Positions 1 through 6,800 of a stretch of DNA of 9,098 bases are shown piece by piece. This DNA is from JAFGED01 sp964551295 (lineage in GTDB: Bacteria; Chloroflexota; Anaerolineae; B4-G1): the NCBI GenBank assembly GCA_964551295.1, contig CAZKDJ010000167.1, positions 1-9,098 of the forward strand, read 5' to 3'. The translations under genes and the position numbers were made by a program. How positions within the stretch are numbered: position 1 is the stretch's first letter; each line of letters opens with the position of its first letter. The notes below the pieces were generated by a model. The model was not told where the DNA came from. It was given only the letters and a program-made list of their open reading frames with translations, and did no database searches.

Positions 1-2764
1 AATCGATTCTTGCCTCTCTGGCTCCTGTAGTCGAGCCTCCCCACCCATCGCCAAAGTACTCTGCAATAGGCTGTGTGGGCAAGGCCCCATCGCTCAGGAC
101 GATACCAAAGTTGAAAATACCGGCAGACGTGTCCTCGTAATAGGCATCTGTGGCCTCTACTACGAAGCCGCTCTGCAGCGGTGCATACCCGACGGCCTTG
201 AATCCCCTCAGCTCAGGCCACGCGCTCCTGGGAGGCGCATCGGTCACCGTCAACTTGGAGTCTGCTACTGAGTACACAATATCCGAATCAACGACCCACT
301 TGGCTGTATCCAGACTCGCGCCCTCGAAATCATCAAAGAACTCAAAGACCGTTTCCCCATCACCCGCATCCTCCGCAGCAGGATTGCCATAGTACATTGT
401 CAATTCTGTAGTGACCCCCACCGGCAGGTTGGGCACCTTCACCCACATCATAGCATTGACCGTTTCAGAGTAACTCTCGGTCCAGTAGGGCAAAAAGTCG
501 CCTGCAGGATCAGCTTTGAACCGCACGTCGGAGAAATCGGCGTTCATGCCGGGTTCATTGGCAACATTCAGCCGCACCTGGTAGTCGGTGAGCGCAGTCG
601 TCCCCGGGTTGTAGATCGCCACCGTCTTGGTGTACGGCCAGGCCGATTGCTGCAGCGGCGCGGCATACGGTTCCAGCGCCACACCAGGCACTACCCCCAG
701 CGGCTCTGCGACGGTCGCTGGCGGCGGGTCGATCACAAGCGGCACAGATGGCGCTGCCAACGCTGGCCCCGCAGCACACAGGGCGCACTTGCCCGACGCG
801 CTGTCCACCGTCCCGCCCTCCGATCTCGGCGTGAATACGGCGCGGTCGAGCGGCACACTGACGTCCAATGCCTCGGCGCTGCCCGGCTCCTCGAACGCCA
901 CCAGCTCCGTCTCGATGTACGTGCCCACGGTCGGGTTCCCCGGCACGACGACGTCGGCATCGACCCACGAGCGGGCCTCGACCGCCTGGCCTACGCCAAG
1001 GAGACCCCACCCAGCCCCACGCGGGATCGTCTCCCCTTCCGGGACCAGCGAGCCGTCTGCGCCCAGCACCTCCAGGGTGACGGTGTAAAAGCCGCGCTCC
1101 AGGCCGGCGGTATCCAGCGCGCCCAGGTCGTACTGCACGTCCAGCAACGCGCTTTCGAACCGCAGCAGGCGCGTGGTCGTGAACACTGGAGAGCCGCTGG
1201 CATCCCACACCCGCGTGCGGGCCCGGCCCGAGATGGGCAACTGGGTCAGGTTGGCGATGCGCGCGTGGAGCGTGGCCGTCGTGCCGGAGGCGTACTCGAC
1301 GAACGCCGGCTGCGCGCCTACCTCCACCACCTCCAGGTAGGCATCCAGCCCACGCAGGACCGCGGTGGCCTGCGTATGAGGCAAGAAGCCTTCTTGCCCT
1401 ACGGCGCTCACATCGGCCAGTAGGGTATAGTCGCCTACCTCCAGCGGGGTGGCGACGACGGGCACGGAGAATACCTGTCCGGCGTCGAGTGTGACGGTAA
1501 AGGGGGATTGGAGATTGGAGATCGGGGATTGGAGATCAATGGTGTAGGCGGTGAGCTGCGCACCCCGGTTTTGCACGGAAAGGGTGTAGGTAACGGGTTT
1601 GCCAATGAGCGTAAAGGTGGAACCGGGTTGGAAGGCAGCGTTGACGCCGTGGTGGGCAACACCGCACACCTGGTCCTGCAAATCAGCGACGGCGACCTGT
1701 AGCGCGCTTAGGTCGGAGAACAGCACAGCATCGCAGGCGGTGTGGGCCCCGATGGCATCGCCAAGGGCGAGTAGATCATCGCCGCCAGTGACCAGGGGAT
1801 CATCTTCGAACGCGTGGCCCAGGGCACGGGCGGCGCTGGCCAGCCGGTCACGCGCGCCGGTGGAGAGGGCTCCCTCCCCGCAACTGTACTCCACCTCTTG
1901 CACGCTGCTGATCAAAAAGCTCGAGAGGGAGGGCAAAACGGGATCGTCGGGAGCACAGAGGAGCAGTTCCCGTGTGGTGATGGCCAGCGCGGGAGCGGCG
2001 GCTACGGTGTCGGCGTCGACGGCGGTGTTGTTGATCGGCGTCGGGTCGGCCCCGCCTGCGCCGTCGTCGGCGACGGATACGGTGTTGGTGATGACGTTGA
2101 CGCCCGCCGCCAACGGGTCGCCCACCTCGACGACGACCGTGCGCTCGGCGATACCGTCCACGTCCAGGTCGAACGCGGGCCAGGCGACCACGCCATCCGC
2201 CTCGCTCCCGCCCTCGCCTGCGGCGACGAAGGTAACGTGATCCGGCAGCGTATCGACGACCGAGACGCCGGTGGCTGCCTGCCGCCCCACGTTGATCACC
2301 GTGAGCGTGTAGGTGACCGCCTGCCCGGCATAGACCTCCATCCCGCCGTTATCCTTGACCACGGCCAAATCGGGGCCATCGTGGCCGACAGCGGCCAGAT
2401 CCAGTTCCGTCACGACGCCGCTGCGCCACGTGCCCAACTGCCCGGCGGCGTAGCCATCGACCTTGAAGAGGACAGCTTGCCCCTCACGCCCGCCCTCAAT
2501 CTGGGTCGTGGCAGGGTCATCGGCAGGCACGTCGATCACATAGACCGCGTCGCCATCGGTGGTCCTGGAAGGCGCCTGGGCCACCTGGACGCCCCGCACC
2601 CAGGCCGTGACGGGTGTACCCGCGGGCACATCCGCCCCATCCAGCGTGACGGTGCCGTAAAAGCTGGATGGCAGCGGCGGCGCCTCAGCCGCCTGCACCG
2701 GGAGCACACCGGCCAGGGTTTGGAGTATCAGTGCCAATGCCAACGCTGTGTTCAGTTTTTTCAT
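1..2764 (-). CDS. Secreted multi-domain surface protein (DUF11, DUF2341 and LamG-like domains), C-terminus missing
   Basis: I translated this frame by hand: it stays open for 921 codons from the ATG at 2764 to the left edge, so the gene is partial. Residues 1-25 form a signal peptide (MKKLNTALALALILQTLAG, then a likely cut after VQA or QAA). Residues 30-120 look like a small beta-sandwich. Residues about 131-250 match a DUF11-type repeat (GPDLAVVKD, YTLTVINVG, VVDTLP, NTVSVADD). Residues 390-600 contain further Ig/CARDB-like segments. W709 to about 795 matches DUF2341 (TDYQVRL, VRFKAD, WVKVP, TMYYGNP). FFDDFEG at 809-815 with W823 starts a LamG/concanavalin-like fold that continues past the edge. 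The ATG is supported by GAGGAG eight bases upstream. Such proteins are exported and often act in adhesion or carbohydrate contact; the exact role is unknown. GC is about 65-78% in the parts sampled upstream but about 50-55% in the DUF2341/LamG end. It lies behind the Rhs and immunity-like genes but has its own promoter. Confidence 0.85.
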   Translation of the reverse strand, partial: MKKLNTALALALILQTLAGVLPVQAAEAPPLPSSFYGTVTLDGADVPAGTPVTAWVRGVQVAQAPSRTTDGDAVYVIDVPADDPATTQIEGGREGQAVLFKVDGYAAGQLGTWRSGVVTELDLAAVGHDGPDLAVVKDNGGMEVYAGQAVTYTLTVINVGRQAATGVSVVDTLPDHVTFVAAGEGGSEADGVVAWPAFDLDVDGIAERTVVVEVGDPLAAGVNVITNTVSVADDGAGGADPTPINNTAVDADTVAAAPALAITTRELLLCAPDDPVLPSLSSFLISSVQEVEYSCGEGALSTGARDRLASAARALGHAFEDDPLVTGGDDLLALGDAIGAHTACDAVLFSDLSALQVAVADLQDQVCGVAHHGVNAAFQPGSTFTLIGKPVTYTLSVQNRGAQLTAYTIDLQSPISNLQSPFTVTLDAGQVFSVPVVATPLEVGDYTLLADVSAVGQEGFLPHTQATAVLRGLDAYLEVVEVGAQPAFVEYASGTTATLHARIANLTQLPISGRARTRVWDASGSPVFTTTRLLRFESALLDVQYDLGALDTAGLERGFYTVTLEVLGADGSLVPEGETIPRGAGWGLLGVGQAVEARSWVDADVVVPGNPTVGTYIETELVAFEEPGSAEALDVSVPLDRAVFTPRSEGGTVDSASGKCALCAAGPALAAPSVPLVIDPPPATVAEPLGVVPGVALEPYAAPLQQSAWPYTKTVAIYNPGTTALTDYQVRLNVANEPGMNADFSDVRFKADPAGDFLPYWTESYSETVNAMMWVKVPNLPVGVTTELTMYYGNPAAEDAGDGETVFEFFDDFEGASLDTAKWVVDSDIVYSVADSKLTVTDAPPRSAWPELRGFKAVGYAPLQSGFVVEATDAYYEDTSAGIFNFGIVLSDGALPTQPIAEYFGDGWGGSTTGAREARID
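1506..1536. repeat. Interspersed GATTGGAGAT-type short repeat inside a coding region
   Basis: The 10-mer GATTGGAGAT occurs three times, at 1506-1515, 1513-1522 (overlapping the first) and 1527-1536. On the coding strand the stretch is read in frame as IDLQSPISNLQSPF (residues 409-422) of the secreted protein. Tandem GATTGGAGAT tracts are, to my recollection, a common intergenic repeat family in some environmental bacteria, notably Chloroflexota. Here the copy is short, degenerate and tolerated between two beta-strand regions. Confidence 0.6.
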
Positions 2765-2772
2765 CTTACCCT

Positions 2773-2778
2773 CTCCTC
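2773..2778 (-). promoter_or_regulatory. Shine-Dalgarno site of the secreted-protein gene
   Basis: GAGGAG on the minus strand, followed by AGGG, lies eight bases before the ATG at 2764. It fixes the start that yields a complete signal peptide. The C-rich stretch CCTCCCCC at 2790-2783, just upstream, could partly pair with it. Confidence 0.75.
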
Positions 2779-2793
2779 GTTCGGGGGAGGTGC

Positions 2794-2822
2794 GCTAAGT
2801 TTCGCTTCTAGCTCAACTTAGC
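2794..2822. promoter_or_regulatory. Leader inverted repeat in the secreted-protein 5' UTR
   Basis: GCTAAGTT (2794-2801) and AACTTAGC (2815-2822) are perfect 8-base inverted arms around a 13-base loop. Allowing a two-base bulge extends the arms by two pairs. The element lies between the predicted transcription start (near 2867) and the ribosome binding site, so it would form a hairpin in the mRNA leader or serve as a protein-binding palindrome. No T-run follows on either strand, so a classical terminator is not supported. Confidence 0.45.
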
Positions 2823-2873
2823 ACCCATTCACCGCTCAAGCAGTTATTCCATTCCGATCCACGCTACAGAAAA

Positions 2874-2900
2874 ATTATATCACCCTATTGCGTCAGGCAA
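2874..2900 (-). promoter_or_regulatory. Sigma-70-type promoter with extended -10, driving the secreted-protein gene
   Basis: On the minus strand TATAAT (2879-2874) is a perfect -10 box and is preceded by TGA, giving the extended -10 form TGnTATAAT. TTGCCT (2900-2895) is a plausible -35 box but at a short 15-base spacing, which the extended -10 could compensate. Transcription would begin near 2867, giving a leader of about 100 bases. It lies in the AT-rich gap after the immunity-like gene, so the secreted protein is probably transcribed independently. Confidence 0.55.
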
Positions 2901-2901
2901 T
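2887..2901. promoter_or_regulatory. Palindrome overlapping the -35 box, candidate operator
   Basis: ATTGC-CTGAC-GCAAT is a perfect 5-base inverted repeat with a 5-base spacer, lying over the -35 box. The heptamer TGCCTGA inside it (2899-2893) recurs in the same orientation at 2925-2919, 26 bases upstream. This could be a repressor site with an auxiliary half-site; short arms mean chance is not excluded. Confidence 0.3.
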
Positions 2902-2952
2902 TCCTTGTCAGATCGCACTCAGGCATTATTCCTCGACTTAGCTAACTCGCCG

Positions 2953-3360
2953 TCATCGCTCTACCAACCAGAAAAAATCTGAGGGAAAATCCTTATTCCG
3001 ATGAACATTGCCTGCAAGTATCCTTACTGTACAATCCTGCGCCTCAAATGTATAAAGGCGAACTTTCTTCAATGCTAGCAAGCGTTCTTCTTGGGGGATT
3101 TCGCTAAACCCCGGCCTTTTACGCACCAACTCCCAACATTCTTCAGATGTTCCAAGATGAAAGGTAACCCCCTGCCAACTCATCGGGCCATCAAAATAAA
3201 GCACTTCTGCAAAAAGCAAGTAGAAAGTATCACCAGTCACGAAATCACCTTTATGTACTCGAACCAGTAATTGTGAATGAGAAGCCAAGTAGCTCCAGAC
3301 TCGGCAATGATATGCCGAGGGATTGGTGATATCTGAAAGGTCGATATTTGGAGAACTCAT
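2953..3360 (-). CDS. Small cytoplasmic protein of unknown family, candidate immunity protein for the Rhs tail
   Basis: The product is 135 residues if started at the ATG at 3360. A GAGGTGA site at 3374-3368 sits seven bases before that ATG, while an in-frame GTG at 3366 is almost on top of the site and is less likely. It has no signal peptide or membrane segment, so it should stay in the cytoplasm. Visible features are YHCRVWSYLASHSQLLVRV near the N-terminus, an aromatic VLYFDGPMSWQGVTFHLG stretch, a charged middle (RKRPGFSEIPQEER) and VRILAGNVHRNKDF near the end. I cannot name the family. The case for immunity is positional: same strand, first gene behind an Rhs tail, small size, and a similarly low GC (about 42-47% in lines sampled) against about 60% in the Rhs core. 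It may instead be an unrelated small gene. The stop is TGA at 2955-2953. Confidence 0.8.
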   Translation of the reverse strand: MSSPNIDLSDITNPSAYHCRVWSYLASHSQLLVRVHKGDFVTGDTFYLLFAEVLYFDGPMSWQGVTFHLGTSEECWELVRKRPGFSEIPQEERLLALKKVRLYTFEAQDCTVRILAGNVHRNKDFPSDFFWLVER

Positions 3361-3367
3361 GTCCACT

Positions 3368-3374
3368 TCACCTC
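3368..3374 (-). promoter_or_regulatory. Shine-Dalgarno site of the immunity-like gene
   Basis: GAGGTGA on the minus strand lies seven bases before the ATG at 3360. It chooses this ATG over the GTG two codons upstream. Confidence 0.65.
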
Positions 3375-3410
3375 ACTTAAGGATTTGTAAAAATACGTCT
3401 TCCCGTTTGT

Positions 3411-3441
3411 AGCACCCGCTTCAGCGGGCTAAAGCCCGTAT
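3411..3441. repeat. REP-like double hairpin between Rhs and immunity-like genes
   Basis: Two short hairpins share a GGG: CCCGC-TTCA-GCGGG (3415-3428) and GGGCT-AA-AGCCC (3426-3437). They are mutually exclusive in one strand. There is no T-run after them on the minus strand, so an intrinsic terminator is unlikely. The form resembles short interspersed palindromes found between genes in many environmental bacteria. In the mRNA it could lower read-through or protect the upstream 3' end. The rest of the 3361-3483 gap shows only the ribosome binding site and no convincing promoter. Confidence 0.5.
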
Positions 3442-3483
3442 ACGAACGATTATTCTTTTTTCAGGTCCTAAGTGGGCGCTTAT

Positions 3484-3893
3484 TTATTGCCCACCGCAGA
3501 TTTTCATCTTCGCTGCTGCCGAAGGAGTTGTACTGCCATTCTCATAAAAACTGGTTTTGCCGCACCATCCTTGATGTTTGATGACGTAGAGTTCATTGGC
3601 AGTGAAATGCCCACTACTGAAATCTCCCGGAGAACCAAATTGTTCTGCATAGTTGTTAGGGTCATCAATACCTTCCAAATTGAAGTGGATGTGTTCAGCT
3701 CTCTCGATCGCCTGCTGGAATCTCGGTCCAAAGGGGGAAAAGGAACCTGTATCACATAATCGTTCTTCATACCAGTCCCCAGACGAATAGACATAGATGT
3801 TTTGAGGATTCAGCTTTAGGTTAAGCTTGTAGGTAAACAAGGCAAGGGCAACCTTGCTATTTACCTCGCTGAGCCCAAGCGAGATATGCTTCT
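3484..3893 (-). other. C-terminal effector-like domain of the Rhs protein (candidate toxin)
   Basis: About 136 residues follow the proline stalk, beginning at HISLGLSEVNSK. Distinct stretches are GDWYEERLCDTG, FQQAIERAEHIHFNLEGID, TANELYVIKHQGWCGKTSF and a closing KMKICGGQ. His, Asp, Glu and three Cys residues could form an active site or disulfides, but I see no named nuclease, deaminase or ADP-ribosyltransferase motif. Position after the Rhs core, low GC and a small gene behind it make a toxin role likely by analogy with polymorphic toxins. Function and family are unassigned. Confidence 0.55.
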
Positions 3894-6800
3894 CTGCCGG
3901 TGGCTGTGTCGGTGGTGGTGGCGGCTCGACAGGTGGCTCAACTGGTGGTTCGACAGGCGGATCGACTGGTGGTTCGACAGGCGGATTGACGACAGGTGGA
4001 TCGATAACAGGTGGATCGATAACAGGTGGATCGATNNNNNNNNNNNNNNNNNNNNNNNNNNNNNNNNNNNNNNNNNNNNNNNNNNNNNNNNNNNNNNNNN
4101 NNNNNNNNNNNNNNNNNNNNNNNNNNNNNNNNNNNACAGGTGGATCGATAACAGGTGGATCGATAACAGGTGGATCGATGAGTGGCGGGGGGTCAACTAT
4201 GGGTGGAGGCGGTACTATAGGCTCAAGCACAACAGCCACAGCTTCTCCTACCAGAGCAAGAACAAGAAGGAGCGATACCAGCTTCTGCCAAAGAGGCATC
4301 ACCCAAACCGGCGATCCTTCTATCGTACCCAGCATAAATTGAAGATCTATGTACGCATCCATCATGACTTCGGGAGGCACATTAGTAGCAATGGTATCGA
4401 CCGGTGGTGTTTGGAAGGGCTTGGACGCCGCAAGAGCTGCTTTCTCATCTTCCGATGTATGTTGGCCATAATCTAATGCAAGATTGCCGGAAGGGTCGCG
4501 CAGGACTATAGGATTGTTCGCCGCATAGACGTAGCGGTTGATCTCACGCGTGCCGAACAGAGTACCTTCGTAGGGATCGCGGCTCAAGAAGCGTCCTTCA
4601 CCAGCATTGTAATACCGCGCTCGCAGACTATATAACCCTATCAGCTCGTCGAAGCGCTGACCAGTGTACAGGTACGCGTTATCCGTCGTTCCCTGTCGCC
4701 CCAGCAACTCACCGAAAGCGCTGTAGGTGTACTGGTCGGTGATAGCACCTGTATCATCAGCCAATGCGCGCACGCTGCCCTGTGCATCGTGTAGATAGTA
4801 GTTCGTGCTTCCACTCCGCTGCTGCGCGATCAACTCGGTCCCGCCCAGCACGTATACGGCATGTTCCACACCAATCCCATCCGTTTCCACTATCACGTCG
4901 CCGTAGGGCGAAGCCTCGTCCCACAGATAGTTCGTCACCTGCCCATCCACCACCTGTTGCACCCGCCGCCCGTCGGCGTCATAAGCGTAAGCAACGTCCG
5001 TGCCATCAGGCAGAGCCACGCCGGTTAGGCGGTCCGCCGCATCCCAGATGTACTCGGTGATATCGCTGCCATCGGTGACGCGCACAAGATTGCCGCGCCC
5101 GTCGTACTCGTACTGCACCGTCCCGGCACTGGTCAGTTGGTCGAGGTCATTGTAGGTATAGTTGGTCGTCTGACCATTAACGGTTTGGCTCAAACGATTG
5201 CCCGCAGGGTCGTACGTGTAACCGGCCTCGTAGATCACTGCGCCACTATCGTTGCGGCGCACTTCGTCCGTCAGACGATAGGCGTCGTCGTAGGACCACT
5301 CGACGGTGCTGCCATCCACCTCTACCACACTCAAGCGGTTGCCCACCGCGTCCAGCACATAGTCGTAGGAATCGAGGACGTAGCCGTCCTTGTACTGCGT
5401 GATGCCGGTCAGGCGGTTGAGATCATCATACCCATAGTCCATCCCCACGCCGTTGGGCAGGGTCTTTTGCATCCGCAGGCCCACGGGATCGTAGGCGTAG
5501 GTGGTCACGCCGCTCCAAGGATCAGTGACGCTGGACAGGCGATTGGCCTCGTCGTAGGCATAATCGACCGTACCCGCCAGCGTCGTCATCGACGTCCGGT
5601 TCCCAGCCGCGTCGTAGCTGTAGGCCACCTCCCGACCATCCGGTTGGATGATCCGTACGAGGCGATCCTGGTTGTCGTACGCGTACTGCGTAGTGCCATG
5701 CCCGTCGACGACCGTCTCCCGCAGCCCCGTCGGCGTACACGTGTACTGCACCGTCTGTCCATCAAAGTAATCGACGCCTTCCAGCCAGTTCCGAGAGTCG
5801 TATGTAAACGTGTTGGCGTTTCCGTCTGGCAGCCGGTGACGGATCAGATTTCCCACCTCGTCGTATCCAAATTCCTCGAACGATAAGCCATCCTGCCAGT
5901 TTTTGCGCACACGGCGGCCCAGCTCGTCATACTCAAAGCCGGTGGTGTGCCCGTTGGCGTCGATGACCGAGGTCAGGCGGCCGACCAGGTCGTAGCCGTA
6001 GCGGATCGTGTGGCTCATGGGATTGCTCACTGCCACCATCCGTCCCGCTTCATCATAGTCGTAGGCCATCGTCAGGCCATTCCGGTCTGTGCTGCTGGTC
6101 AACCGCCCCCCGCAATCATAGTCCCGTAAGTCAGTCGTACCGTCGGCGTAGGTAGTGTGCACCAGGCGGCCCAGAGGATCGTACTCGTACTGCGTCTGGT
6201 GATCGTTGGCGTCTGTCACGGAGAGCAACTGCCCGACGGGATCGTAAGCGTACGTCGTGGCATAGCCAAACGGGTCGATGACCTGTTCCAGGCGATTGGC
6301 GTCATCGTACACATAGCTCGTCGGGTTCCCCAGTGGATCGGTCACGCCTACCCTGCGACCCGCTGCATCATAGTGATACTGGATCGTGCTAGCATCCGCT
6401 GTGCCGTAGGCTCTGGTCGTGCGGCTCAATCGCCCCACTGCATCATATTCACGGTGTGTCACGTGTCCCGCTTCGTCGATCTTGTCCACCAGCCGCCCGG
6501 CGCCGTCATAGACCCGTTCACTAGTCGTGCCGTCAGCATAGGCGGTCAGCACCAAACGGTCACGAGCATCGTAGTGATACTGCGTGACGTTGCCCATGGC
6601 ATCTTCCACAGAGACCCGCCGTCCCATCTCGTCATAGGCATACGTCGTCACATGCCCCAACGGGTCGGTTCTGGATAGCAACTGCCCGACAGCATCGTAC
6701 GCATGAGTCGCCGTGTGCCCCAGAGGATCAGTCCGGCCAGTCAGGCGGCCAACATCATCGTAGGTGTATTGTGTCGAGGCAGCCAGCGGCGTACCGGCGG

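Noticed and set aside
627..2821. Plus- and minus-strand frames in other phases across the secreted-protein gene
   Set aside because: High GC keeps the other frames open. The products are Arg/Ala/Pro-rich, while the continuous minus frame from 2764 has a signal peptide and recognisable domains.
3411..3441. Intrinsic terminator of the Rhs gene
   Set aside because: The hairpins are not followed by a T-run on the minus strand, so the double hairpin is better explained as a REP-like repeat.
3472..3759. Plus-strand frame of 95 residues opposite the toxin-like tail (and a minus-strand out-of-phase frame at 3504-3794)
   Set aside because: Both overlap fully with the Rhs tail, have no good ribosome site that I can see, and no recognisable motif.
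3894..4218. CRISPR-like array
   Set aside because: The 15-base units are directly adjacent with no unique spacers and encode in-frame IDPPV; it is a coding tandem repeat.
5137..5886. Long plus-strand open frames opposite the Rhs repeats (also at 6157-6678, 6979-7566 and 7978-9084)
   Set aside because: They are antisense shadows of the YD repeats, with repetitive Val/Ile/His/Arg-rich products and no domain logic; the minus-strand frame has clear Rhs homology.
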